Source of the DNA: Brachybacterium sp. UMB0905
GTDB lineage: Bacteria > Actinomycetota > Actinomycetes > Actinomycetales > Dermabacteraceae
DNA: 64,000 nucleotides
Direction: 5' to 3'
Assembly: GCF_002871795.1 (NCBI RefSeq)
Contig: NZ_PNHL01000009.1
Coordinates: 62,001 to 126,000, forward strand
Every line of letters starts with the position of its first letter. The stretch's first letter is position 1. The position numbers and the translations under genes were made by a program. This document shows positions 44,410 through 54,018 of this stretch, piece by piece. The notes under the pieces are model-generated. The model was not told the DNA's origin, did not search any database, and saw only the letters and a program-made list of their open reading frames with translations.

Positions 44410-44625
44410 ATGACCGTGTCACCATCTCCCGCTGCCATCGCCCTCGGGGCCGCGCTGCGGGACGCCCGCAAGCAGGCAGGGCTCACCCAACTGCAGCTCG
44501 CCGAGCTCGCGGGGCTCTCGGATCGGACCGTGCGGGAGATCGAGAAGGGCAGCGGCTCACCCGGCCTGGCAGCCGTGCTCACCGTGGCCGATGTCCTAGG
44601 GATGCGCTTGGAGCTGCGGTCATGA
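44410..44625 (+). CDS. HipB-like Xre-family repressor
   Basis: A 71-residue helix-turn-helix protein (ALGAALRDARKQAGLTQLQL, then LAELAGLSDRTVREIEKGSGSP) of the HipB antitoxin type. It overlaps the hipA remnant by 4 bp. In an intact system it binds HipA and represses the operon; here it has outlived its partner. Confidence 0.85.
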   Translation: MTVSPSPAAIALGAALRDARKQAGLTQLQLAELAGLSDRTVREIEKGSGSPGLAAVLTVADVLGMRLELRS

Positions 44626-45357
44626 CAACCTCTGAGCTGAGCCTGCTGCTGGCTGTCGGCGCCGACACACCGGGAGACGTGCAGGTGGTTCCCGCCGGGG
44701 AGCAGCCCACCGACCCCCCACCCCTCGCCGCTACGAGTCCCGCGCACCTTGATCTACGTGCTCTGACCGGCGCACCGCATCATCGAGGACGTGCACGGCG
44801 TGCAGGGGCTGCTGATCACGCGCTTCGATCGCGAGGTCGCTCCGGACGGGACCGTGCGGCGCTTCGCCATGGAAGACGGGGCGCAGGTGCTCGGGGTGCT
44901 TCCGGCTCAGAAGTATGCGCTCAGCAGCGAGGAGGTCACGCGGGCGCTCGCAGCGCAGACTTCTGCCCCACGGATCGCCGCCCGAGCGCTGTATCTGCAG
45001 TTTCTCTTCGCCTAGCTTACGGGCAACGGGGATCTGCATGCCAAAAACCTGGCTGTCCTGCAGGAACCGTCCGGACGTTGGGGCCTCTCCCCGATCTACG
45101 ACATCCCCTCGACCGTGGTCTATCGGGATATGACGATGGCGCTCACCATCGACGGGCGGGATAGACGACTGCACCGACGGCACTGGGACGCCTTCGCTGC
45201 GGCGATCGCGTTGCCCGCGCGGGCAGCATCGAGCGCAATAGATCTTGCCCTGCGGGCATCAGCGGGGATCGACCTGTCAGCGTTGGGTTTCACGGGGTCA
45301 CTCCTGTACGGCGCAGAGCGCGAGCTGCGCATGCGCCGCACCGTCCTCGAGCTCTGA
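44622..45357 (+). pseudogene. hipA remnant
   Basis: HipA is a Ser/Thr kinase toxin of about 400 residues. Here only pieces remain: an N-terminal scrap (LLLAVGADTPGDVQVVPAGE), a frameshift near 44,775, then a kinase-like stretch (VQGLLITRFDRE), an in-frame TAG at 45013-45015, and the continuation LTGNGDLHAKNLAVLQ with the catalytic-loop pattern. Most of the core is deleted. The stop is TAG, so Sec read-through cannot rescue it. Confidence 0.85.
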
Positions 45358-45385
45358 CCTCGCGCTAAGCCCTCACCCCGCCGTT

Positions 45386-45465
45386 GCACTGACCCCACCC
45401 GCGGCACTGACCCCACCCGCGATTCGGCCTTTTTGTACCACCTGGTGGCTCAGAAACGCCGAATC
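45386..45465. repeat. 18-bp tandem repeat plus imperfect inverted repeat
   Basis: GCACTGACCCCACCCGCG occurs twice in tandem (45386-45403, 45404-45421). It is followed by an inverted repeat with GATTCGGC/GCCGAATC outer arms (45421-45428, 45458-45465) and imperfect inner arms that loosely resemble the TTTTGAGCCA core of the palindromes at 18151 and 19284. Confidence 0.6.
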
Positions 45466-45500
45466 GTCGGTACAGAACGGCGGATCCGGTCCGCGCGACA

Positions 45501-46631
45501 ATGGTCCACATGGACTCTCATGACTCCCTCGCCGCCGACGTCCCCGACATCCCCGCACCTGCCGCGGACGTGCTGAGCGGCCAGTACAAGGTGCGCGGCG
45601 GCAAACTGGTGTCGGTCGACGTGACCACCCGCGAGGACCAGATCGCGACCGCGCACGTCTACGGCGATTTCTTCCTCGAGCCCGATGAAGCGCTCGAGGA
45701 TCTGAACGCCGCTCTCGTGGGCATGCCCGTCGGCGCCACCGCCGCTGAGCTTGCCGCCGCGATCACCGCGCGGCTCAAGGCCCGGCCAGAGCCGGTGGAG
45801 ATGATCGGCTTTGACGCAGATGCCGTCGCGATCGCGACCCGTCGCGCGCTCGGGCATGCCACGAGCTGGGATGACCTGTCCTTCGAGGTGATCGGCCCGC
45901 GGGTGCTGCCGCCGGTGATGCATGTGGCGCTCGATGAGGTGATTCCCCGCGAGGTGCTGGCCGGGCGGCGCGGGCCTACCTTCCGCATCTGGGACTGGGA
46001 CTCACCTCTGGTGGTGATCGGCTCCTATCAGTCGCTGCGCAATGAGATCGACGCGGAGGGCGCGGAGCGTCACGGCATCGGGGTGGTGCGCCGCATCACC
46101 GGCGGCGGCGCGATGTTCATGGAGGCCGGCAACTGCATCACCTACTCCCTCGTCGTGCCCACCTCACTCGTGGAGGGGCTCTCCTTCGAGCAGGCGTACG
46201 CCTACCTGGACGACTGGGTGATGGGGGCGCTCGCCGAGATCGGGGTGAAGGCCCACTATGTGCCGCTGAACGACATCGCCTCCGAGCAGGGGAAGATCGG
46301 CGGCGCGGCGCAGCGTCGCTTCGCCGGCGGGGTGATGCTGCACCACGTGACGATGAGCTACGACATCGACGCTGACAAGATGTTGGAGGTGCTGCGGATC
46401 GGCCGGGAGAAGCTCTCCGACAAGGGCACCAAGAGCGCGAACAAGCGGGTGGATCCGATGCGTTCGCAGACCGGTCTGGCGCGCGAGCAGATCATCGACG
46501 GCTTCCTCGAGTACTTCCGTGCCCGGTACGACACGACGCCCTCCGACTACACCGAGGAGGAGCTCGCGGCGGCCCGGGAGCTGGTGGAGACGAAGTTCGG
46601 CACCGAGGAGTGGACCCGCCGGGTGCCCTGA
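45501..46631 (+). CDS. lplA: Lipoate-protein ligase family protein
   Basis: LplA-type enzymes attach lipoate to E2 subunits. The 376-residue product has an N-terminal accessory domain (about 20-120) fused to the catalytic domain. Visible catalytic motifs are RRITGGGAMFMEAG and NDIASEQGKIGGAAQRRF with the conserved Lys. The domain order (accessory first) is that of the LplA2-like branch. The start at 45501 or the ATG at 45510 are both possible. It ends before a strong bidirectional hairpin. Confidence 0.86.
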   Translation: MVHMDSHDSLAADVPDIPAPAADVLSGQYKVRGGKLVSVDVTTREDQIATAHVYGDFFLEPDEALEDLNAALVGMPVGATAAELAAAITARLKARPEPVEMIGFDADAVAIATRRALGHATSWDDLSFEVIGPRVLPPVMHVALDEVIPREVLAGRRGPTFRIWDWDSPLVVIGSYQSLRNEIDAEGAERHGIGVVRRITGGGAMFMEAGNCITYSLVVPTSLVEGLSFEQAYAYLDDWVMGALAEIGVKAHYVPLNDIASEQGKIGGAAQRRFAGGVMLHHVTMSYDIDADKMLEVLRIGREKLSDKGTKSANKRVDPMRSQTGLAREQIIDGFLEYFRARYDTTPSDYTEEELAAARELVETKFGTEEWTRRVP

Positions 46632-46679
46632 GCGCGCCAGGATGCGCCGCGCGAGCTGTGGTGCGGGCACGGGCAGCAC

Positions 46680-46711
46680 GGAGCCCCGGGGCCATCCATC
46701 CCCGGGGCTCC
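46680..46711. terminator. Bidirectional hairpin terminator
   Basis: GGAGCCCCGGGG at 46680-46691 pairs perfectly with 46700-46711 around an 8-nt loop. It lies between the convergent lipoate-ligase gene and the 46731 gene and serves both. Confidence 0.75.
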
Positions 46712-46730
46712 GCTCATCCACGGCTTCAGA

Positions 46731-47321
46731 TCAGAAGGTGCCGGGATGCTCCTTCCCGCCGTCGGTCAGGGTGTGCTCGCGCGAGTCGACGCTCTGATCA
46801 TTCGCGGTGGACTCATCGCCCTCGAGGCGACCGGTCTGGGTCACCACCAGGTAGTTGTGCAGGCGGCCCAGGCGGGTGTCTCCGTCACCGAAGTTGAGGT
46901 TCGCCACCAGCTGGGTCTCCCCCACCTCGATGGGGTTGGACAGGACGACCTCGAAGGTGCGGGTGGAGGTCTCCGGATCGAAGCCGAGGTCACGGGCGTA
47001 GGCGCCGTTGAACCAGCCGGGAGTGATCAGGCGGTCCACGCCCTCGGGGCCGGAGTCGGTGCGCACCTCGAGGCGGAAGGTCACCAGCGGGAACTCCCCG
47101 TAGTAGCGCTTCGCGCCGTTGTTGGTGATCCGCAGGGCGACCAGGCCCGCGAACCCGTCGGCCTTGGCGGCGGAGACGGTGAAATGCGGGACGAGGTCCA
47201 GGGCGGGCTTTTCGGGAGCGGGCTCCGCGGCGAGCGCGGCCTGCGGGGCGAGGGCGAGGGCGCTAAGACCCAGCAGGGATCCGGCGAGCGCGGCGCGGCG
47301 GGTGGGCTGATGCGTGGTCAT
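46731..47321 (-). CDS. Predicted Tat-exported secreted protein
   Basis: A 196-residue product with a Tat-like signal (TRRAALAGSLLGLSALALA, with a twin Arg at 8-9) and cleavage near AALA-AEP. The mature domain is beta-rich (FTVSAAKADGFAGLVALRI, VANLNFGDGDTRL), consistent with a small immunoglobulin-like or C2-like fold. Family unknown. It lies 30 bp downstream of another secreted protein gene on the same strand, so they are probably co-expressed. Confidence 0.7.
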   Translation of the reverse strand: MTTHQPTRRAALAGSLLGLSALALAPQAALAAEPAPEKPALDLVPHFTVSAAKADGFAGLVALRITNNGAKRYYGEFPLVTFRLEVRTDSGPEGVDRLITPGWFNGAYARDLGFDPETSTRTFEVVLSNPIEVGETQLVANLNFGDGDTRLGRLHNYLVVTQTGRLEGDESTANDQSVDSREHTLTDGGKEHPGTF

Positions 47322-47351
47322 GGGTTTCTCCTCAGGGAAAGGCGGTGCGGC

Positions 47352-48050
47352 TCAGGGGCGGTGGGAGTCGGCGGGGTTCGCGTAGGTGTTCACGCGCACC
47401 TCGTTCTTCACCGGGACGAAGGCCCGCCACGCGGTGGGGGTGGACCAGGTGCCGTTGGCCTTGCATCGCTGCTGGGTTCCGGTCATGGAGACGGTGCGGA
47501 AGCCGTAGGTGGCCTCGCCGGTGTGGCCGGCAGGGATCTCGTAGGGGCCGATGGTTTGGCCGACCTGCCAGGACAGGGAGTAGGAGGCCTCGGCGCCGAC
47601 GGTGGTGGCCAGCGAGTAGGCGATGCCAGCGTTGATGCTGCCCTTGTCGCCGCTGCCGGTGCCGCCGAGGTTCGCGTCGACCTTCTCGGTGCGCGAGCCG
47701 TTGACGGTCAGGGAGATGGTCTGGCTGCGGGAAGTCTCCTGCGTCAGCGGGATGGGGCTGTCGGTCTCGTTGGTGGTGGAGACGGTGCCGACGGGGCTGA
47801 AGTCGTCGGTGACCTTGTAGATGACGGTGCGGTAGTCCTCGTGGGCGTTGCACACGGGCTTGGGGTTGAGGATGTTCGCCTTGAGGTGGTCGGACTTCCG
47901 GTAGGTGTCCACCAGGGGGAGGCTGGCGTTGTTCTCCGGGGTCTCCGGGCCGTGCTCCTCGACGGTCTCTGCCGCGGCGGGTCCGGCGAAGGCGGCCGCG
48001 AGAAGCGCCGCGCCGCCCATGATTCCGACAATTCCTCGAGTCCTGCGCAT
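47352..48050 (-). CDS. Secreted beta-rich protein (possible aerolysin-like pore-former)
   Basis: A 232-residue product with a Sec signal (cleavage near AAAETVEE). The mature part is dominated by alternating polar/hydrophobic strands rich in Ser, Thr and Gly (SQTISLTVNGSRTEKVDANL, AYSLATTVGAEASYSLSWQV), ending in IGPYEIPAGHTG. This pattern resembles the stem and insertion strands of aerolysin-type beta-pore toxins, though I see no diagnostic motif, so the family is an inference. Two cysteines could bond. The next gene downstream encodes a Tat-exported partner. Confidence 0.5.
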   Translation of the reverse strand: MRRTRGIVGIMGGAALLAAAFAGPAAAETVEEHGPETPENNASLPLVDTYRKSDHLKANILNPKPVCNAHEDYRTVIYKVTDDFSPVGTVSTTNETDSPIPLTQETSRSQTISLTVNGSRTEKVDANLGGTGSGDKGSINAGIAYSLATTVGAEASYSLSWQVGQTIGPYEIPAGHTGEATYGFRTVSMTGTQQRCKANGTWSTPTAWRAFVPVKNEVRVNTYANPADSHRP

Positions 48051-48357
48051 GATGTTCTCCTTGCATCATCGAATACGGGAAGCGTCCCTTTTGAGGGTCA
48101 GCACAATGCCCCATCGATACAGGTGGGGAGGTCCTGCATGCCATCGTGCCGATCGAAAGGGCGCTCTTCCCGAGCTGCCGATCGGCACGCTAACCCATAA
48201 ACAGGCCCCGCGTTTCTGACGGGTAACTTCTAGCGCCGGAACAATATGTGGAGCCCCCCGCGTCGCCCCTGCTCAGCGCACCCCGCTCCATCGAAGGTGC
48301 CGGTTACCGGTGAGGAAAATTCGAGACGAAGGTGCGATGGTGCGAAAGTTCCGGGCG
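48051..48357. other. Intergenic region upstream of the secreted pair
   Basis: No gene is visible. It is clearly more AT-rich than its surroundings (for example at 48190-48250) and contains possible -10-like words on the minus strand, but no convincing -35/-10 pair. It must hold the promoter of the 47352-48050 gene. Confidence 0.4.
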
Positions 48358-49098
48358 CTAGCCGCGGTACACCCCGGTGCGCAGCTCGCTCGCGTACGCC
48401 GCGGTCTCCTCGGCGGGCATCGTCGACGCCTCGGCGACGGCGATCTCGGCCTCGACGTCATAGGGCACGCGCACGAACTGGATGCCGAAGGGAGCCTCGC
48501 GTCCGCCGCTCGAATCCCCCTCGAGGATCGCGTAGGAGGGCACCGGGTCATCGAGCTGATTGCCCACGGAGCCGACGCTCACCACCTGCCCCAGGTCGCC
48601 CGAGCGCAGATACGGATCATGGATGTCGCCGTAGACGAGGACGTCTGCGGGCGCCTCGGAGCGGACGAACTCCGTCGGCCCCATGAGCGTCACGTACTCC
48701 TCCTCGGTGTGGTCGCGGCGGATGCGGGTGAACTCATCCACCGGGGAGGCGTGAACCAGGCGGATGCGCCGGCCCGAGAGCACCAGGTCATGCGAGCCCG
48801 GCAGGTCCACCAGCCAGCGGCGCTGCTCCGTGCTCAGCTCTGCCTTCCACCAGGCGGAGCCGGCGGTGCGCGGCGGAGCGTCCCCCGCGATGAACACCTC
48901 CCAGTTCCCCCGCACGGTCACCTCGCAGCGCTCGCGGGTCAGGTCCGTGCACGCGCCCCCGCGCGGGCCCTTGCCGATCACATCCCCGAGGTTCATGATC
49001 CGCCTGATGCCGCGCGCGGCGATGTCGGCGAGGACAGCCCGGTAGGCGGTGAGGTTGCCGTGCACGTCGGAGATGACGGCGATGCGCTCGAGGGACAT
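48358..49098 (-). CDS. Metallophosphoesterase (YfcE-like)
   Basis: A 246-residue calcineurin-type phosphoesterase: metal ligands in ISDVHGNL, NLGDVIGKGP, GNWEVF (GN motif), VHASP and YGDIHDPY. It resembles small cytoplasmic phosphodiesterases of the YfcE/MJ0936 type. The substrate is unknown. The start at 49098 follows GGAGGATTCG. Confidence 0.88.
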   Translation of the reverse strand: MSLERIAVISDVHGNLTAYRAVLADIAARGIRRIMNLGDVIGKGPRGGACTDLTRERCEVTVRGNWEVFIAGDAPPRTAGSAWWKAELSTEQRRWLVDLPGSHDLVLSGRRIRLVHASPVDEFTRIRRDHTEEEYVTLMGPTEFVRSEAPADVLVYGDIHDPYLRSGDLGQVVSVGSVGNQLDDPVPSYAILEGDSSGGREAPFGIQFVRVPYDVEAEIAVAEASTMPAEETAAYASELRTGVYRG

Positions 49099-49231
49099 GC
49101 GAATCCTCCGAATCAAGGAGCGAGACCCCTCCTATTGTGCTCTCCGACCTCTCCTCCTGCGCTCGCCCGCCCCCGCCCACGTGAACCCCTCCACGTCCGC
49201 GCGCGTTGCACCGTCCGTCAGACCTGGAACA

Positions 49232-51901
49232 ATGGCCCTCATGAACGAGACTGCACCGCGCCCTGACTCCGCGATCCCCGACCGTCCTTCCCTCGAGGGG
49301 CTGGAGGAGAAGTGGGATCGGGTATGGGATGAGCAGCAGCTCTACGCCTTCGACCGCGACACCACCCGTGAGCAGGTCTTCAGCGTGGACACCCCGCCGC
49401 CCACCGCGAGCGGCGCCCTGCACATCGGCCACGTGTTCGGCTACTCGCAGGCGGACATGATCGTGCGCTACCAGCGCATGCGCGGCAAGAACTGCTTCTA
49501 CCCGATGGGCTGGGACGACAACGGTCTGCCCACCGAGCGGCGGGTGCAGAACTACTACGGCGTGCGCTGCGACCCGTCACTGCCCTACGTGGAGGACTTC
49601 GAGCCTCCGCATCGCGGCGGCAATGCGCAGACCGCCAAGCCGCAGAACCAGATGCCGATCTCGCGGCGCAACTTCATCGAGCTGTGCCTCGAGCTGACCA
49701 CCGAGGACGAGAAGGCTTTCGAGCACGTCTTCCGCACCCTGGGGCTGTCGGTGGACTGGAGCCTGGGCTACCAGACCATCGATGACACCTCCCGGCGGGT
49801 CTCACAGAAGGCGTTCCTGGACCACTACGCCGCCGGCACCGCCTACCAGGCGGAGGCGCCGACGGCCTGGGATGTCACCTTCCGCACCGCGGTGGCGCAG
49901 GCCGAGCAGGAGGACAAGGACCTGCCGGGCGCCTACCACCGCTTGGGTTTCACCAAGACCGATGGCAGCGGGCAGAAGGTCTTCATCGAGACCACCCGCC
50001 CGGAGCTGCTGCCCGCCTGCGTGGCGCTCGTGGCGCATCCCGATGATGAGCGGTACCAGGATCTGTTCGGCACGACGGTGACCTCTCCGCTGTTCGGTGT
50101 GGAGGTGCCGGTGCACCCCCATCCGCTGGCCAAGCCTGACAAGGGCGCCGGCATCGCGATGATCTGCACCTTCGGTGATGCGACCGACGTGATCTGGTGG
50201 CGAGAGCTCGAGCTGCCCACCCGCGCGGTGATCGGCCGGGATGGCCGCTTCCTCGCAGATGCCCCCTGGATCACCACCGCGGAGGGGCGCGCCCACTACG
50301 CGGAGCTGGTCGGCAAGACGGTGTTCACCGCCCAGAAGCTCGTGGTGGAGAAGGCGACCGCCTCCGGTGACCTGGTCGGCGAGCCGACGAAGATCACCCA
50401 CCCGGTGAAGTTCTTCGAGAAGGGCGATAAGCCGCTGGAGTACGTGACCAGCCGCCAGTGGTACTTCGCCAACGGCGGCCGCGACACGGAGGCCGGGGGC
50501 CTGCGCGAGCAGCTCATCGCCCGCGGCCGCGAGCTCGACTGGCATCCGGGGTTCATGGAATCGCGCTACCGCAATTGGGTGGAGAACCTGGCCGGGGACT
50601 GGCTGGTTTCCCGCCAGCGCTTCTTCGGAGTGCCGATCCCCGTGTGGTACGGCGTGGATGAGCACGGCGAGATCGACTACGACCGCATCCTCACCCCCTG
50701 TGCGGAGCAGCTGCCGGTGGATCCGACCCTGGATGCCCCGGACGGCTTCACCGAGGAACAGCGGGATCAGCCGGGCGGTTTCACCGCCGACCCCGATGTG
50801 CTGGACACCTGGGCCACCTCCTCGCTGTCCCCGCTGCTGGTGAGCGGCTGGCTGGATGATGCGGAGCTGTTCGAGCGGGTGTATCCGATGGATCTGCGTC
50901 CGCAGGGCCACGACATCATCCGCACCTGGCTGTTCTCCACCGTGGTGCGCTCGCATCTGCTGACGAACTCCCTGCCGTGGTCCACCGCGTCGATCAACGG
51001 CTGGATCCTGGATCCGGACCGCAAGAAGATGTCGAAGTCCAAGGGCAATGTGGTCACCCCCGTCGGGCTGCTCGAACAGCACGGCACGGACGGGGTGCGC
51101 TACTGGGCAGGCCGCGCCCGGCAGGGTGCGGACACTGCCTTCGACGAGGGGCAGATGAAGATCGGGCGGCGCCTGGCCATCAAGATCCTCAACGCCTCCA
51201 AGTTCGCCCTCGGCTTCGGGGCTGCGCCCGCGGATCCGACCGGACGCCTGGCCGCGGACCCGTCGGCCGTGACCGATCCGCTGGACCGGGCGCTGCTGGC
51301 GCGCCTGGCAGAGGTGGTGGAGCAGGCGACCGCCGCGCAGGATGCGCTGGATTACGCGCGGGCGCTGGAGATCATCGAGCCGTTCTTCTGGGCGTTCTGC
51401 GATGACTACATCGAGCTGGTCAAGGAGCGCGCCCACGGCAACTCGCCGCGCGGCCAGGCCGGGGCGGACTCCGCCCGGGCGGCGCTCGCGATCGCTCTGG
51501 AGGTGCAGCTGCGGCTGTTCGCCCCCGTGGTCGTGTTCGCCACCGAAGAGGTGTGGTCCTGGTGGCGGGAGGGCAGCGTGCACACCCAGCCCTGGCCTGA
51601 GGCTGCGCCGCTGCGGGAGGCCGCCGCGGGGCAGGAGGCCGCGCTGCTGGACACCGTCGCGCAGGCCGCGATCGCGCTGCGTCGCATCAAGTCCGATGCG
51701 AAGGTCTCGCAGAAGACTCCGCTGCTGTCCGTGCGTCTGCTCGCGGCTGAGGGTGCGGTCCCGCATCTGGAGGCGGCGCGCGGGGATCTCGTGGCACTGG
51801 GCCGCATCGAGTCCCTCGAGCTGGGCGCCGCCGACGGTGAGAGCGTGCGCGCCGAGGACGCGGAGCTCGGCGAGCCGCCCGCGAAGCCGGCCCGCCGCTG
51901 A
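49232..51901 (+). CDS. valS: Valyl-tRNA synthetase
   Basis: ValRS charges tRNA-Val. The 889-residue class I enzyme has the HIGH motif in GALHIGHVFG, the KMSKS motif in KKMSKSKGN, the CP1 editing domain (TTRPELLPACVALVAHP) and a C-terminal anticodon domain. Like other actinobacterial ValRS it ends without a clear coiled-coil arm. The start is uncertain: the ATG at 49232 and the one at 49241 are in frame and neither has a strong ribosome binding site. Confidence 0.95.
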   Translation: MALMNETAPRPDSAIPDRPSLEGLEEKWDRVWDEQQLYAFDRDTTREQVFSVDTPPPTASGALHIGHVFGYSQADMIVRYQRMRGKNCFYPMGWDDNGLPTERRVQNYYGVRCDPSLPYVEDFEPPHRGGNAQTAKPQNQMPISRRNFIELCLELTTEDEKAFEHVFRTLGLSVDWSLGYQTIDDTSRRVSQKAFLDHYAAGTAYQAEAPTAWDVTFRTAVAQAEQEDKDLPGAYHRLGFTKTDGSGQKVFIETTRPELLPACVALVAHPDDERYQDLFGTTVTSPLFGVEVPVHPHPLAKPDKGAGIAMICTFGDATDVIWWRELELPTRAVIGRDGRFLADAPWITTAEGRAHYAELVGKTVFTAQKLVVEKATASGDLVGEPTKITHPVKFFEKGDKPLEYVTSRQWYFANGGRDTEAGGLREQLIARGRELDWHPGFMESRYRNWVENLAGDWLVSRQRFFGVPIPVWYGVDEHGEIDYDRILTPCAEQLPVDPTLDAPDGFTEEQRDQPGGFTADPDVLDTWATSSLSPLLVSGWLDDAELFERVYPMDLRPQGHDIIRTWLFSTVVRSHLLTNSLPWSTASINGWILDPDRKKMSKSKGNVVTPVGLLEQHGTDGVRYWAGRARQGADTAFDEGQMKIGRRLAIKILNASKFALGFGAAPADPTGRLAADPSAVTDPLDRALLARLAEVVEQATAAQDALDYARALEIIEPFFWAFCDDYIELVKERAHGNSPRGQAGADSARAALAIALEVQLRLFAPVVVFATEEVWSWWREGSVHTQPWPEAAPLREAAAGQEAALLDTVAQAAIALRRIKSDAKVSQKTPLLSVRLLAAEGAVPHLEAARGDLVALGRIESLELGAADGESVRAEDAELGEPPAKPARR

Positions 51902-51950
51902 GGGGCGGGGGCTGACGGATCAGACCTGACAGGACGGAACCGAGACGCCG

Positions 51951-52433
51951 ATGACGCCACGAACCGTACGCTCCAGCAACAGCACAGCGGCGATCTGGAT
52001 CGGGGCGCTGCTGCTCCTGATGGGCGGCTTCACCGGCCTGTACGGGCTGGTCCCCCTACTCCAGGGCTCTGCCCTGGCCGGCATCGCATGGCTGCTCATC
52101 GGAGCGCTCATCGGCGCCCTGGGTCTGCTCGCGGCGCTGTTCGGCTGGCGCACCCACGCCAGGGTGGATGCCCAGGGCATCTCATGGTCCCACGGGTTCT
52201 CCCGCCGCACCGCCGTGCCGTGGCAGCAGATCGCGTACGTACAGGTGCCGAGCGCGCATGAGCCCGGCGGCAGCGTGATCCTGCACCTGCACGACGGCCG
52301 ACAGGTTCCCGTCACGCCCCTGCGCAAGACCCAGGGGCCGGATGACAGCACCGCGCTGTCTCCGTGGTATCTGCGGGCTGGTGCCGCCGTGCAGAAGGCG
52401 CATCAGGAGTGGTTGACGCGCGGGGGGCGATGA
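51951..52433 (+). CDS. Two-helix membrane protein with PH-like domain, paralog 1
   Basis: A 160-residue product: two transmembrane helices (about 14-36 and 42-64) and a cytoplasmic PH-like beta domain (ARVDAQGISWSHGFSRRTAV then PWQQIAYVQVP). The C-terminal helix QKAHQEWLTR recurs in the two proteins at 54019 and 54589. It lies convergent to the WXG protein gene. Function unknown. Confidence 0.65.
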   Translation: MTPRTVRSSNSTAAIWIGALLLLMGGFTGLYGLVPLLQGSALAGIAWLLIGALIGALGLLAALFGWRTHARVDAQGISWSHGFSRRTAVPWQQIAYVQVPSAHEPGGSVILHLHDGRQVPVTPLRKTQGPDDSTALSPWYLRAGAAVQKAHQEWLTRGGR

Positions 52434-52473
52434 GCCGCCCAGCGCGTCACCCCTCTGCGCGCACCCCGTCAGC

Positions 52474-53814
52474 TCACCAGAAGGGGCTGTACTTCGAGGT
52501 GGAGTCCTTCAGATCGTTCACGAAGGCACCGCCGTCGCTGATCGCATCGTCGAGGTTGTAGTCGCCCGGGGTGAAGGTGTCCACGATCGCGTTGGGGTTG
52601 ATGCCGATGGTGGTCGAGCCACCGAGTCCCAGCCCCTTCGCGGCTGAACCCCCGACGGTGAAGGAGACTTCGTCGGTCGAGATGGTGCTCCCGGCACCGA
52701 TTCCCGCTCCGGCACCAGCCTTCTCGCTGATGGACGTCGAGGCGTTGAACCAGCCTCCGGGGCTGTTGACCTCGTACTTCTGCGAGACCTGAGCTCCCGC
52801 GAACGCGCTGGCATCGAATCCTGCCGACCAGCCGTTGATCTGCCCGTCGGCGTTCCGCGTGGCGTGGGAGTAGGCGTTCGCGTGGGCTTCCGCTCCAACG
52901 AAACCGGAGGTCGTCACCGACGCGGATGCCCCGGATTCATGGGAGATGGTTCCGGTCTGCTCGGCGTACAGGCCCGAGCCTGCGCGAGCGCCGCCGCTGA
53001 ATCCGTCCGGGCCCACGGTGCCGCCCGCCTCGGCATAGGCTTCCATGCCCGCACGATGGCTGATATCCGCTCCGAAGCCGCCGGGCAGATCGGCATGCTG
53101 GTCCACGCCGATCTCTGCGCTGCCCCTCGCGCCGACAGTGCCGGTGGTGTTGCCGTAGGGATCGGTGGTCGTCCCAGCGCCCGCACTGTAGTTCACACCG
53201 CCGTAGACATCCGCCGAGCCATAGGGGGTATCAAGCTCCGTGCCCTCCCAGATCTGATCCTGCCACGTGAACTGTTCGCCGACGGGACGGTCCTGGCCAT
53301 ACATCTGGCCGCGGCTACCGTATCCGGGATCGCCGTAGAACTCCTGCGGGCCGTTCTCGCCGCCGCCGGTGAACCAATCGCCCAGGGCATCCTTCAGCCG
53401 GTCGATGGTGCCGGGGTCCAGGGGCTGCAGGGGGCCCAGGGGACCCCCGGGGCCCAGGGGCCCGCCCGGAGCGAGCGGACCGCCGGGCTTGAACAGGTCC
53501 TCGATGAAGTCCCGCACCGCATCGAAGATCCCCCCGCCGCCACCGTCACTGTTGGAGGCGTGATCCTGCTCCTCAGCGTGCTGGGTGATCTCCTCGCCCT
53601 TGGCCCGGATGTCCTCGGCCTTCGCGTACAGCGAGGGCTTGACCTGCCCATGCCAGAGTGCACGGAAGGCGATCGCATCCGGCCCCAGCCACGGCACGGA
53701 GTCGATCAGCGCGGTGACGGCATCGGTGGTCTGGATGATGGTCTGGGACCCCTGCCGACAGGCCACCCCCTGCGCCCGCATCTGCTCCGGCACGCCGCCG
53801 TAGAACCCGCTCAT
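52474..53814 (-). CDS. WXG100-like protein with Gly/Ala-rich repetitive C-terminus
   Basis: The N-terminal ~95 residues form a WXG100-type helical hairpin with a WLG turn near residue 42 (VPWLGPDAIAF). A proline/Gly-rich collagen-like linker follows (GGPLAPGGPLGPGGPLGPL). The C-terminal half (about 200-440) is a repetitive beta-rich sequence of Gly, Ala, Ser and Tyr (AEIGVDQHADLPGG, then EAYAEAGGTVGPDG). It has no Sec signal, so it is a likely type VII substrate. I cannot name a toxin family. The ATG at 53814 is one codon after another ATG at 53817. Confidence 0.6.
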   Translation of the reverse strand: MSGFYGGVPEQMRAQGVACRQGSQTIIQTTDAVTALIDSVPWLGPDAIAFRALWHGQVKPSLYAKAEDIRAKGEEITQHAEEQDHASNSDGGGGGIFDAVRDFIEDLFKPGGPLAPGGPLGPGGPLGPLQPLDPGTIDRLKDALGDWFTGGGENGPQEFYGDPGYGSRGQMYGQDRPVGEQFTWQDQIWEGTELDTPYGSADVYGGVNYSAGAGTTTDPYGNTTGTVGARGSAEIGVDQHADLPGGFGADISHRAGMEAYAEAGGTVGPDGFSGGARAGSGLYAEQTGTISHESGASASVTTSGFVGAEAHANAYSHATRNADGQINGWSAGFDASAFAGAQVSQKYEVNSPGGWFNASTSISEKAGAGAGIGAGSTISTDEVSFTVGGSAAKGLGLGGSTTIGINPNAIVDTFTPGDYNLDDAISDGGAFVNDLKDSTSKYSPFW

Positions 53815-54018
53815 CACCGCTCACTCCCCTGAAAATCCCGTGTGGCACCGTAGCGCCGTCGTCATCCCGGCCAGCGTAGGCGCTCGATCGCACAGTGCCC
53901 ATGGGGAGTACTCCCCATGGGCTGTCTGTAGGGGTGCAATGAACCCGTGAAGAGTTCCCGGGGTGACGGCAGTAGAGTCGACGAAGGCCCGCTAGGATTC
54001 TGACGCCAGGGAGTCGCC

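Noticed and set aside
45013..45015. Stop codon inside hipA as a possible selenocysteine codon
   Set aside because: It is TAG, not TGA, and the same gene has a frameshift and deletions.
49802..51766. 654-residue open frame on the minus strand, opposite valS
   Set aside because: Shadow of valS; its Arg/Gly/His-rich composition is typical of antisense frames in high-GC DNA.
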